Both the position numbers and the translations under genes were made by a program. Positions 9,080-16,992 of a stretch of 64,000 nt of DNA are shown piece by piece. Source of the DNA: Desulfotomaculaceae bacterium (GTDB taxonomy: Bacteria > Bacillota > Desulfotomaculia > Desulfotomaculales > Pelotomaculaceae); NCBI GenBank assembly GCA_028696455.1, contig JAQVGZ010000002.1, positions 33,594-97,593 on the forward strand, written 5' to 3'. The notes beneath the pieces are model-generated. The model was given only the letters and a program-made list of their open reading frames with translations. It was not told the origin of the DNA and searched no databases. Numbering within the stretch: position 1 is the stretch's first letter; each line of letters opens with the position of its first letter.

Positions 9080-10030
9080 TTGTTCTTGAAAAAGATTGTA
9101 AAATTGACTTTACTTTTACTTGCAGCTTTTATTTTGTTCTCGGGCTGTCAAAACCAACCGGCTCCCAAGCTGGTTTCACCGGAGACACGAGGGGAAGAGC
9201 CGACTATTTCTCTTTATATTAACAAGACAGGCGAGCGGAAAAATATCAAAATGGAGGAATATATTCAGGGAGTGGTAGCAGCTGAGATGGACACCAGTTG
9301 GCCGGTTAACGCACTGGCTGCACAGGCTATTCTTGCTAGAACTTTTACCATGGAAAACATCGAGTCGGGCCGGATAAAGCAATTACATGGTACTGATGCC
9401 TCTACTAGTGTTGAAGAATTTCAGGCCTACGATCCATCAAAAATTAATGACAATGTCCGCCTGGCGGTTGAGCGAACCAGGGGTGAAGTGATTACCTGCA
9501 ATGGAGACTATATCCATGCATGGTTTTCGGCCTGTGATGGTGGGATTTCGGCTAATGCGGATGAGGGGCTGGCTTTTACCAGGGAACCTACTCCTTATGT
9601 GAAAGGAGGGGTTCAGGATGGTTGTTTATCCATAACTGAGCCAAAAAACAAGTCTTGGGTGGCCAGAATACCAGTCGGCCAGGTCAGAACAGCGGTACAG
9701 AAAGTAACCGGCAAGGATCCCGGGCCGATTGCCGCAGCTTCTATTTTTAAAAAGGGTCCTTCCGGACGAACGGAGCAGATCAAGATAGGTACAGTAAACG
9801 TGGGGGGGCCTGCTTTGCGTCTGGCATTGGGCAGTGAAAAAGTACGGTCAATGCTCCTCACCGACATTCGGGTGGAAGGTGGCGAACTTGTCCTGTTGGG
9901 GAAAGGCTTTGGTCACGGAGTCGGCATGTGCCAGTGGGGAGCCAGGCTGATGGCTGAACAGGGTAAGTCTCCTGAGGACATAATTAACAGTTATTTTAAG
10001 GAAATAGAAATTAAAAAGCAATGGGAATAG
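9080..10030 (+). CDS. SpoIID/LytB-domain lipoprotein
   Basis: 316 residues from a TTG 5 nt after GGGAGGGG. A lipoprotein signal peptide ends in the lipobox LFSGC (Cys23), so the protein should be tethered outside the membrane. The SpoIID/LytB domain follows: VVAAEMDTSWPVNALAAQAILART in the N-terminal part and GKGFGHGVGMCQWGA near the C-terminus, which carry the conserved catalytic-site residues of the SpoIID lytic transglycosylase. The lipobox and setting suggest a SpoIID paralogue rather than spoIID itself. Likely role: peptidoglycan remodelling in sporulation or germination. Confidence 0.8.
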   Translation: MFLKKIVKLTLLLLAAFILFSGCQNQPAPKLVSPETRGEEPTISLYINKTGERKNIKMEEYIQGVVAAEMDTSWPVNALAAQAILARTFTMENIESGRIKQLHGTDASTSVEEFQAYDPSKINDNVRLAVERTRGEVITCNGDYIHAWFSACDGGISANADEGLAFTREPTPYVKGGVQDGCLSITEPKNKSWVARIPVGQVRTAVQKVTGKDPGPIAAASIFKKGPSGRTEQIKIGTVNVGGPALRLALGSEKVRSMLLTDIRVEGGELVLLGKGFGHGVGMCQWGARLMAEQGKSPEDIINSYFKEIEIKKQWE

Positions 10031-10032
10031 AA

Positions 10033-10056
10033 GAAGGCCTAGAGGCCTTCTTTTTT
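10033..10056 (+). terminator. terminator after the SpoIID-like gene
   Basis: Perfect 8-bp stem GAAGGCCT/AGGCCTTC with a 2-nt loop, followed by six T. Confidence 0.9.
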
Positions 10057-10107
10057 ATGACATAAAATAAACTACGCGGCATAAGATGAATTAGGTTAGT
10101 CCATTAC

Positions 10108-10137
10108 TCATATGTACTTTTAACTGTGCCGGACACT
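10108..10137 (+). promoter_or_regulatory. candidate SigE-type promoter before yabP-yabQ
   Basis: TCATATG (10108-10114) matches 6 of 7 positions of the SigE -35 consensus KMATATT. After a 15-nt spacer, CGGACACT (10130-10137) matches 6 of 8 positions of the -10 consensus CATACAMT. yabP and yabQ are mother-cell genes in Bacillus, which supports the reading. Confidence 0.45.
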
Positions 10138-10201
10138 TTTAAGTTGAAAATAAGCTCCTGCGGTTGAGACGCTTGCATCAAAATTGTAAGGAGAGATGGA
10201 A

Positions 10202-10474
10202 ATGAATGAACAGGCCAGTCATAATCTGAGCATGCGTAGCCGCAAGCAATTAGCATTGGAAGGAGTTCGGCATGTTAGCAGCTTTACCGACAATGAAATC
10301 ATACTGGAAACCAGTATGGGTATGCTGATACTCAAAGGCGAAGGATTGCATATTACCCAACTGAGCTTGGATACGGGCACCATTGAGGTGGAGGGGTTTT
10401 TTACCGCGCTCAATTATACAGAATCTAAAGGTAAGGGGAAGGGTAAAGGCTTATTGGGCAGGATTCTAAAATAG
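10202..10474 (+). CDS. yabP: sporulation protein YabP
   Basis: 90 residues from the ATG at 10202, 8 nt after AAGGAG; the ATG at 10196 is too close to that site. The YabP/YqfC fold is visible: RKQLALEGVRHVSSF, then DNEIILETSMGMLILKGEGLHI and the beta-rich C-terminal half, ending in a Lys/Gly tail. A mother-cell protein needed around cortex formation in Bacillus; its biochemical role is not settled. Followed by yabQ as in other spore formers, here with a terminator-like hairpin between them. Confidence 0.88.
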   Translation: MNEQASHNLSMRSRKQLALEGVRHVSSFTDNEIILETSMGMLILKGEGLHITQLSLDTGTIEVEGFFTALNYTESKGKGKGKGLLGRILK

Positions 10475-10531
10475 TCTTTGTAATCGGGGTCTATGAACAA
10501 TGGTAGCTGATTGACAGTTATCCTAGTGATT

Positions 10532-10550
10532 AAAGCGCCAGGGCGCTTTT
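10532..10550 (+). terminator. terminator-like hairpin between yabP and yabQ
   Basis: AAAGCGC/GCGCTTT stem (10532-10538 and 10543-10549), loop CAGG, then TATT. It ends about 6 nt before the yabQ ribosome site. The short T tract suggests partial termination, which would lower yabQ relative to yabP. Confidence 0.5.
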
Positions 10551-10569
10551 ATTGCAAAGAGGTGCTACT

Positions 10570-11130
10570 TTGGAATCACTAACAGACCAGATCTGCGCAT
10601 TTTTATCTACATTTGCGATTGGGGTGGTAGGCGGCTTCTGTTACGATTATTACAGGGCAGTGAGAAGAACTTTTAGATTGAAGAAAGTGGGTACCTTTAT
10701 AGGAGATATAATATTCTGGCTGGTGACCACTGCACTGGTGTTTTTTTTGCTGCTTGTTGGAAACGGTGGGGTTGTACGCTATTATGTACTTATCGGGCTT
10801 GGCTTGGGGGCGTGTATCTACTTTCAATCTTTAAGTAGGACTATGAGCAAGTTAGTCTGGTTCAAGTTTTTTTTACTAAAAAAGATTTGGAACATAATAG
10901 TTATTATAACTATTATGTTTTTGTTTAACACTGTCCTTTTGCCCTTTCGCTTGATGTTATTAGTTTTATCCTATCCAATTAAATTCCTAAGAGTATTATT
11001 TAACAAGGCCAGTCGCAGGCTAATACTTTATTATAATAATCTAGTTATGAAGTATTTGAGACGGTATTTAGTTAGACTAAAGTCCATAATGTCGTGTCTA
11101 GTTTTTTGGAAGGGAAAAGATCAAAAATGA
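10570..11130 (+). CDS. yabQ: spore cortex biosynthesis protein YabQ
   Basis: 186 residues from the TTG at 10570, 7 nt after AGAGGTG; an in-frame TTG at 10552 precedes that site and is rejected. The N-terminal half has three to four hydrophobic segments (about residues 8-30, 50-70, 75-95 and 110-135) with the family signature FCYDYYRAVRR between the first two. The C-terminal third is basic. An integral membrane protein of the outer forespore membrane in Bacillus, required for cortex assembly. Confidence 0.88.
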   Translation: MESLTDQICAFLSTFAIGVVGGFCYDYYRAVRRTFRLKKVGTFIGDIIFWLVTTALVFFLLLVGNGGVVRYYVLIGLGLGACIYFQSLSRTMSKLVWFKFFLLKKIWNIIVIITIMFLFNTVLLPFRLMLLVLSYPIKFLRVLFNKASRRLILYYNNLVMKYLRRYLVRLKSIMSCLVFWKGKDQK

Positions 11131-11156
11131 ATAACTCATTAAAGAGTACTTTTATT

Positions 11157-11186
11157 AAAACCGGGGGTTAATTAACCCCCGGTTTT
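11157..11186. terminator. bidirectional terminator between yabQ and spoIIR
   Basis: A perfect 30-nt palindrome, arms AAAACCGGGGGTTAA and its complement with no spare loop, with A and T runs on both sides. It sits exactly between the convergent genes. Confidence 0.9.
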
Positions 11187-11912
11187 TGATTGCCCTGTAC
11201 TAATTAAATATTTCAAAAAATCAATAATTCTAAGACGGAATTCTACTTTAGTTGTCCCTGGTGCTTCAGTGCTGCTGGACTGAGCTGGATTGTTTGATAT
11301 TTGCGGACCTGTTACTCCTGATGCTTGAACAACTACGGAAGTAATTTTATTCTCAGTAGTATAATAATTTTCATTGTCAACTGACGCTTTATCAGCAGCG
11401 TTAGCATCGTCTATTGGAGATATTAATACTTCTTTGGACATATCTATAAAACAAAGGGGTGGGAATAGCACACACCACCAGTTAGCCCCACTGCCAGAGC
11501 CAATAACCACTTGCACTGACTCATAATCACCGGCAGGGAGCACGAATGAGCCATAGTGTTTGGTTGGAAAGGAATATTTGCCGAAATTAACCTCAACAGG
11601 ATAGTCCTTTCCTTCCATTGTTATTGCGCGCCTGGTGATTTCTCTGATCGTATCTAATCTGCTTAAAGCGATAACCCTGGCTGTATCAATATTTTCTGCT
11701 TCTCGAAAATCTGCAGTGATACCACGAATAATTTCATCGCGCACCTTTCTTTTTAATTCCTGATCAATCTCACGGTCGCTGTTTGCCACTATGTGCAGCC
11801 GAATTAACTGTCCGGAAGGAAAAATTGTTACTGAGTCTTTGTGAAAAAATTCAAATACACACAGTGTTAGCACTAGTAAAAATAGTCCTGATAATATTAT
11901 TTTTAGTTTCAT
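11172..11912 (-). CDS. spoIIR: stage II sporulation protein R
   Basis: 246 residues. One N-terminal membrane/signal segment (residues 4-22), then the SpoIIR core with LRLHIVANSDREIDQELK and KRKVRDEI, and WWCVLFPPLCFID, all family hallmarks. The forespore makes it under SigF in Bacillus and exports it to the intermembrane space, where it triggers SpoIIGA to process pro-SigE. Here it points left between yabQ and the HTH-divIC pair. The stop codon lies inside the shared palindromic terminator. I could not assign a SigF promoter. Confidence 0.92.
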   Translation of the reverse strand: MKLKIILSGLFLLVLTLCVFEFFHKDSVTIFPSGQLIRLHIVANSDREIDQELKRKVRDEIIRGITADFREAENIDTARVIALSRLDTIREITRRAITMEGKDYPVEVNFGKYSFPTKHYGSFVLPAGDYESVQVVIGSGSGANWWCVLFPPLCFIDMSKEVLISPIDDANAADKASVDNENYYTTENKITSVVVQASGVTGPQISNNPAQSSSTEAPGTTKVEFRLRIIDFLKYLISTGQSKTGG

Positions 11913-12122
11913 ATCAAAATAGTTACCTTATAGAAATTTATTTTTTAGTAAATAATGCTAATTTTTACTCATAGATATAGCATTTCCATCTAACGGAGAT
12001 ACCAATCTATTTTATAAAAGTTTTCCTGAAAAAAAGGAATTGATAAACATATGTAGAAGATATGTAATTAATTTGTACACAATTTGTGGATATCTTAGTG
12101 GATAAAATTCGGGGCTGTTTTT

Positions 12123-12371
12123 ATGAAGATAGAAATTAGGGGAGTAGAGCGGCTCAGCTTTCGCGAAAGACAGGTTGTTACCTTAAAGGAAATGGGTTAC
12201 TCTACCAATAAGATAGCTAAACAACTAAACCTAAGCGCTAGTACTATTACTACCCTGTTCAGCCGAGCCAGGAGTAAGGGCTACGAAGTGGTAATCGTTG
12301 TTCCCGGCCACAACCTGTCTTTATTTGATGTTGATGATAATAGCGACGAGGAAGGAGAGGAACAAGCTTAA
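12123..12371 (+). CDS. small LuxR/sigma-region-4-like helix-turn-helix protein
   Basis: 82 residues. The N-terminal 60 form a GerE/LuxR-type helix-turn-helix: LSFRERQVVTLKEMGYSTNKIA, then LNLSASTITTLFSRARSKG. The C-terminus is very acidic (DVDDNSDEEGEEQ). There is no receiver or ligand domain. Its stop overlaps the divIC start by 1 nt (TAATG), so the two are translationally coupled. Probably a DNA-binding or sigma-factor-interacting protein; target unknown. Confidence 0.7.
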   Translation: MKIEIRGVERLSFRERQVVTLKEMGYSTNKIAKQLNLSASTITTLFSRARSKGYEVVIVVPGHNLSLFDVDDNSDEEGEEQA

Positions 12372-12778
12372 TGCAACTGGCTAGAAAACAGCAGGAAATC
12401 TATGAAACCGTATCTGAGAAACGTGGGATAACTGAAAAGAGAAAAACTTTCAATTTTTCTAGGAGTAAGCTTCCTGTATTAATTTTTATGTCTTTACTGG
12501 CCTACCTGGCATTTTCTTTGAGTAGTCAATTTAGCAGTCTCACGGCAATGCAAAGGGATATTCAAAGTATTAAGCAAGAAGTGACTACTTTAAAGCAAAA
12601 AAATGAAAACTTGCGTATAGAATTGCAGCAGTTTCAAGATGATGCTTACGTTGAAAAAGCAGCTCGTGAGAAGCTCGGGCTGGTTAGGCCTGGCGAGACT
12701 AGAATAGTATCTGTGCCTGAGGGCACCAAGTTAAAAGAAATTCAACCTCCAGCAAATAATATCGTGCTCGGCGATTAG
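12371..12778 (+). CDS. divIC: septum formation initiator family protein (DivIC/FtsB-like)
   Basis: 135 residues. A cytoplasmic basic N-terminus (1-32), one membrane segment (about 34-52), then an outside coiled coil (MQRDIQSIKQEVTTLKQKNENLRIELQQ, split over residues 60-95) and a region with YVEKAAREKLGLVRPGE, the DivIC/FtsB signature. It joins FtsL and DivIB in the division complex that activates septal wall synthesis. Gene order next to yabQ and the S1-domain gene matches Bacillus. Confidence 0.88.
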   Translation: MQLARKQQEIYETVSEKRGITEKRKTFNFSRSKLPVLIFMSLLAYLAFSLSSQFSSLTAMQRDIQSIKQEVTTLKQKNENLRIELQQFQDDAYVEKAAREKLGLVRPGETRIVSVPEGTKLKEIQPPANNIVLGD

Positions 12779-12812
12779 GACTATTTATAATGTGTTAAAT
12801 TTAAGGTATTTC

Positions 12813-12842
12813 TTGACACCCTACTTTTTAATCGCATATAAT
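12813..12842 (+). promoter_or_regulatory. strong SigA promoter of the S1-domain gene
   Basis: TTGACA (12813-12818), 18-nt spacer, perfect TATAAT (12837-12842). Confidence 0.8.
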
Positions 12843-12895
12843 TACATTAAGTTGTTGTATTGTTTTTTTGCTATTAAGGAGGAGTATTTTTAGCT

Positions 12896-13276
12896 ATGCC
12901 GATTGAACTGGGGAGCGTCGTAGAGGGCGTGGTAACTGGAATAACCAATTTCGGCGCTTTTGTAGAGTTACCTGGTAGGGGGACCGGATTAGTGCATATT
13001 TCTGAAATAGCTGAGGTGTATGTAAAAGATGTCCACGATTTTCTAAAAGTAAATGATAAGGTTTCGGTTAAAGTAATTTCAGTGGATCCAAAGGGCAAGG
13101 TTGGGCTTTCTATTAAACAGGCAAATCCTACCTCCATGCACCATCCCCATAAGAAGAAAGTACAGGTTTCTTTTGAAGATAAGTTGTCCAAGTTTCTAAA
13201 GGAAAGTGAAGAGCACCAGCAGTTTTTAAAACGGAGTACTGATGTTAAAAGAGGTGGACGGGGATCCGGGCGTTAA
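12896..13276 (+). CDS. yabR: S1 RNA-binding domain protein (YabR-like)
   Basis: 126 residues. Residues 3-75 are a single S1/OB-fold RNA-binding domain (GSVVEGVVTGITNFGAFVEL, then GLVHISEI, then KVSVKVISVDPKGKVGLSIKQ). The remaining 50 are basic and probably flexible. It has its own consensus promoter and terminator, so it is monocistronic. Bacillus YabR is a general stress-type RNA-binding protein with an ill-defined role. The RNA target is unknown. Confidence 0.85.
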   Translation: MPIELGSVVEGVVTGITNFGAFVELPGRGTGLVHISEIAEVYVKDVHDFLKVNDKVSVKVISVDPKGKVGLSIKQANPTSMHHPHKKKVQVSFEDKLSKFLKESEEHQQFLKRSTDVKRGGRGSGR

Positions 13277-13310
13277 AAAGGAATACTAATTTAGCTAGTA
13301 GTTTACAAAT

Positions 13311-13331
13311 ATGCCTTAATAGGCATTTTTT
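13311..13331 (+). terminator. terminator after yabR
   Basis: Stem ATGCC/GGCAT with a 6-nt loop and six T. Short but well placed. Confidence 0.7.
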
Positions 13332-13406
13332 ATTTTGCATCAAGTATTCCTCTGTTATACCAGTAGTGAATGAAATTTAATTATCATAGCAAGGAGTGTT
13401 GCATAT

Positions 13407-14291
13407 ATGGACCGGATTGCAGCTATTGATATAGGTACAAACTCCACCAGACTGCTGGTTGCTGATGTATCCGGGGGAAATATAAAAACTCTGGGGACCA
13501 GGCTGAGTCATACTCGTTTGGGAGAAGGAATAAGTGGTGGCGTACTGCTGCCTGTTGCTATGGAAAGGACGTTGGAGGCAATTGGTTCTTTTTTAAAAAC
13601 AGCTTTGTTGATGGGGGTGAAACGGGTAGTCGCTGCTGCAACCAGTGCGGTACGTGATGCAGAAAACCGGGACATTTTCTTGGGATTGGCCAGAGAGCGG
13701 TTCGGCCTGGACGTAAAGGTCCTGAGCTGTGAGGAAGAGGCTTCTCTAAGTTACCGGGGTGTATTATCAGGACTTCCTTTAGATCCGTTAACAACTGTTG
13801 TAGTCGATGTGGGAGGTGGTAGTACTGAGCTGATCTGGAATAACAGAGGGCGCCTGGAGTGCCTCAGTGTCAGCGCCGGGGCATTGAGGACGACCGAGTC
13901 TGGAGTTGGCGAGTGTCAAATTGCAGCTATATTTGAGCCTGCCCTGAGCATAGTCCGGGAAGGCCAAGTCGGTTACCTGGCTGGGGTTGGCGGCACCATC
14001 ACTACTCTGGCGGCTGTGGATCAGGGACTTACTGTTTATGACCCGGTACGCATCCATGGTTACCGTTTAACTGCTTCGGCTGTCCAGCGTGTTTTAACAA
14101 AATTGAAACATCTAAGTATTGAGGACCGCAAAAAATTACCTGGGCTTCAACCTGAAAGGGCAGATATTATTGTTGCCGGTAGTGATATTGTAAAAACAGT
14201 ACTGGATGGGCTTAGGCTGAAGCATATGCTGGTGAGCGAGTGCGATATTTTAAGCGGGTTGATCCTGGAAAAGTCGAAAGAAGATTATTGA
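13407..14291 (+). CDS. exopolyphosphatase/guanosine pentaphosphatase family (Ppx/GppA)
   Basis: 294 residues, the short clostridial Ppx form lacking the C-terminal HD-like domain of E. coli Ppx. The actin-like ATPase fold is marked by IDIGTNSTRLLV (phosphate 1), EEASLSY, and VDVGGGSTELI (phosphate 2), with the GVGGTITTLAA loop. It hydrolyses terminal phosphate from polyphosphate and perhaps from pppGpp; which one is not decidable. The last codons overlap a Spo0A-like box of the spoIIE promoter. Confidence 0.88.
   Translation: MDRIAAIDIGTNSTRLLVADVSGGNIKTLGTRLSHTRLGEGISGGVLLPVAMERTLEAIGSFLKTALLMGVKRVVAAATSAVRDAENRDIFLGLARERFGLDVKVLSCEEEASLSYRGVLSGLPLDPLTTVVVDVGGGSTELIWNNRGRLECLSVSAGALRTTESGVGECQIAAIFEPALSIVREGQVGYLAGVGGTITTLAAVDQGLTVYDPVRIHGYRLTASAVQRVLTKLKHLSIEDRKKLPGLQPERADIIVAGSDIVKTVLDGLRLKHMLVSECDILSGLILEKSKEDY
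14272..14278 (+). promoter_or_regulatory. Spo0A-like box upstream of spoIIE
   Basis: AGTCGAA matches 6 of 7 positions of the 0A box TGNCGAA, 26 nt upstream of the -35 element and inside the end of the ppx gene. A second near match, TGACAAA (14306-14312), overlaps the -35 element. Confidence 0.4.
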
Positions 14292-14304
14292 CTATCTGCC
14301 TTAA

Positions 14305-14337
14305 GTGACAAATATTTCCCAACCATTGTACTATAAT
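14305..14337 (+). promoter_or_regulatory. spoIIE promoter with 21-nt spacer
   Basis: GTGACA (14305-14310) and perfect TATAAT (14332-14337) are separated by 21 nt. In Bacillus the Spo0A-activated SigA promoters of spoIIG and spoIIE have this overlong spacing. Two Spo0A-like boxes lie at and above the -35. Confidence 0.55.
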
Positions 14338-14377
14338 ATTCCTATTGATGAAATAATTGGTACAAGGGGTTGGCTTG

Positions 14378-16873
14378 ATGACTGATACTATCGATGTCTA
14401 TCCATATCACAGGGTAGACCGCCGGGCTAGTAAAGGTGAGTCTAAGCAAAAAACTGCCTTAGGGAAGAGATTGGATCCTGCAAAACATTCCCCTCATCAG
14501 GTAAAATCCCCCCGTAAATTTTTAACACCTATAGTGATATCTATCTGTATAGGGGGTTTTTTTCTGGGGCGGGGAGTTGTGCTGGGAGATCTGGTGCCTT
14601 TTGGTGTTGCCTTTGTGGTAGCTTCAATATGGGTTTTTGCCCGGTCAGGGCTAGTATCGGTTCCAGCTGTTATAGCCGGTCTGGCGTCTATTAGTGGGGG
14701 AATGTTACTGTTAGGTTCCACCTTGACCGTTATTTGCACCTTATTCCTGATAAGGACGATGCCTGTTGGTATAAAGAGACAGTGGTTGGTCTTGCCCGGT
14801 CTGGTTTTGGCTGTGACTGTTATAGTTAAAACGTCATTATTAGCTATTGCTAATCCATCCTCTTATAGTTACTTTAGTGTGCTGTTTGAAGCTGTTTTTG
14901 CAGCTTTGTTAACACCAGTAATGATGCGTGGACTCAGTGCGCTAAAAAAAAGAATGCGAGGTACATATACATTAAACAGTGAGGAAATTTTTTGTATTCT
15001 ACTTATTTTAGGAGGACTAATTGCCGGAACCGGGGACCTGAGATATGAGATCATCAGTCTTAAGGGCACCTTAAGCCGATTGGCGATATTACTGGGTGCC
15101 CTGGTCGGAGGAGCAGGCACTGGCGCGGCTTCCGGTGCGGTACTCGGGGTTGTTCCAGGCCTTGCTTATACTGTGTTACCTGCACTAGCGCCTGCTTACT
15201 CCTTTGCCGGGTTTCTTGCCGGCTTTTGTCGGAGTTTCGGTAAGGCTGGCGTAGCTACTGGTTTTTTGCTTGGTAACATTGTGCTGTCGGTTTATCTCAC
15301 AGATAATAATAACTTGATTGCCATTCTAGCCGAAACCGGGCTGGCAACAGTGCTTTTTTTAATGATACCGTCATTTTTGATTGAAGGTATTAGAGCATCC
15401 ATAGGACTGGATAATGAGGTTAAAACGCAAGTCTCAGAAGAGGGTTCAAATTTAAAAGATCTGTTCGAGAAAAAAATGAAAAACTGGGCGCTGATCTTTC
15501 GTGAGCTATCTCTGACTTTTGAACAAGTATCTTCTACTGCAGGTCAGAGCGGAGAGGAGCAAGGTATCCAAAAGTTGTTAAGTCAGATTAGTAAAAAAGT
15601 ATGCGGTAGTTGTGCCTCTTACCGTACTTGCTGGGAGAGGGAATTTTATAAAACCTACCAGCATCTAATTGACCTTTTGGCACTGGTGGAAATTAACGGC
15701 AGTGTTTCTCAGGAAAATATCAACATTGAGTTTAGAAAGCGTTGTACCAGGACAAAAGAACTAGCCAGCACAATCAGTTGTCTTTATGAAATCTTACGTA
15801 TTAACCGCTACTGGTCTGGTCGATTATTGGAGAGTCGTGGTATCGTCTCAGAGCAGTTGAGGGGTATAGGTGAAGTTATTGCCAGTCTGCCCGCGGAATT
15901 GGTATATGATGCGGAGTCTGAGGGTACGGGATATGACTTGCGTAAAAAGTTAAAAGAAGCTGGTGCCAGAGTTGAATATCTCTCGATAAGCCGCCTGGGA
16001 GGGAACAAGATAGAAGTTTCCCTAACGCATGCTCCATGCGGTGGAAGAATGCAGTGCAGAGATGTTATAGCTCCGCTTTTATCGTCGGAACTAAAGCGAT
16101 CTTTTTGTCCTGCGGTGGCAGATTGCTTGGTTAAAGAGGGTGAGCAGGCCTGTCAGTTAAGATTTTATTCTGATCTAAAATATCGCTTGGTTATCGGCTT
16201 TTGCGGTATTGGTAAGGCTGGCAGTGTAGTATCAGGTGACAGTAACGCATTTTTTTACCTAAAAGGTGGAATATTGGGGTTGGCTATTAGTGATGGAATG
16301 GGTGTGGGGCCAAAGGCAGCAATGGAAAGTAGCACAACAATTTCACTTCTGCGACATCTTCTTGAACTCGGCTTTAGGCAGGAACTGGCGATCAAAACGG
16401 TGAACTCAATCCTTGTTTTGCGCTCACCGGATGAGAGCTTTGCCACATTAGACCTTGCTAAGATTGACCTTTATGGTGGGCATGTTAATTTTATAAAAAT
16501 TGGCGCTCCAACCACATATATTTTGCATGACGGGCACGTAATTCAAATCCGGGCTAGCTCTCTACCGGTTGGAATCATTGAAAATATAGAAGTAGCTTCA
16601 CAGAACAGACTGTTGGAGTCGGGGGATAAGTTGATCATGATCACTGATGGTGTTCTCGAAGCGTTTAATGGCGCCAATGACAAAGAGGATTGGTTAGTAA
16701 AGGTTCTTGAGGACGCAAATAAACTACCGCCCCGGGAAATTGCCGAACTCTTGCTTAAACTGGCACAGACGCGGTCGGGTGGTGTAGCCAAAATTCCGGA
16801 CGATATGACTGTCGTGGTGGCCGGTCTGGAAAAACAACAGGAATCGGCAGAAAGTCAAGCCGGATTTAATTAA
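14378..16873 (+). CDS. spoIIE: stage II sporulation protein E, SpoIIAA-P phosphatase
   Basis: 831 residues from the ATG at 14378, 8 nt after AAGGGG. After about 60 basic residues come roughly ten membrane segments (to near residue 330), then a FtsZ-interacting-type central region with a CGSC..YRTCWE Cys cluster, and a C-terminal PP2C phosphatase domain (GLAISDGMGVG for metal binding, ITDGVLEAFN near the end). SpoIIE dephosphorylates SpoIIAA-P in the forespore to release SigF, and helps place the polar septum. Single gene with its own promoter and terminator. Confidence 0.95.
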   Translation: MTDTIDVYPYHRVDRRASKGESKQKTALGKRLDPAKHSPHQVKSPRKFLTPIVISICIGGFFLGRGVVLGDLVPFGVAFVVASIWVFARSGLVSVPAVIAGLASISGGMLLLGSTLTVICTLFLIRTMPVGIKRQWLVLPGLVLAVTVIVKTSLLAIANPSSYSYFSVLFEAVFAALLTPVMMRGLSALKKRMRGTYTLNSEEIFCILLILGGLIAGTGDLRYEIISLKGTLSRLAILLGALVGGAGTGAASGAVLGVVPGLAYTVLPALAPAYSFAGFLAGFCRSFGKAGVATGFLLGNIVLSVYLTDNNNLIAILAETGLATVLFLMIPSFLIEGIRASIGLDNEVKTQVSEEGSNLKDLFEKKMKNWALIFRELSLTFEQVSSTAGQSGEEQGIQKLLSQISKKVCGSCASYRTCWEREFYKTYQHLIDLLALVEINGSVSQENINIEFRKRCTRTKELASTISCLYEILRINRYWSGRLLESRGIVSEQLRGIGEVIASLPAELVYDAESEGTGYDLRKKLKEAGARVEYLSISRLGGNKIEVSLTHAPCGGRMQCRDVIAPLLSSELKRSFCPAVADCLVKEGEQACQLRFYSDLKYRLVIGFCGIGKAGSVVSGDSNAFFYLKGGILGLAISDGMGVGPKAAMESSTTISLLRHLLELGFRQELAIKTVNSILVLRSPDESFATLDLAKIDLYGGHVNFIKIGAPTTYILHDGHVIQIRASSLPVGIIENIEVASQNRLLESGDKLIMITDGVLEAFNGANDKEDWLVKVLEDANKLPPREIAELLLKLAQTRSGGVAKIPDDMTVVVAGLEKQQESAESQAGFN

Positions 16874-16890
16874 AACGGCTTGTTTTATTT
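16856..16890 (+). terminator. terminator overlapping the spoIIE stop
   Basis: CAAGCCG/CGGCTTG stem (16856-16862 and 16876-16882) that includes the spoIIE stop codon in its loop, followed by TTTTATTTTTTTT. Confidence 0.7.
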
Positions 16891-16992
16891 TTTTTATCTT
16901 TTTTCGCCTAATTACTAGGTGTAGCAGGAAAATCTTTTACATTTGTGGAATATCAAAACTGCTATTTACTAACATTAGCCAGGTGAGTGAGA

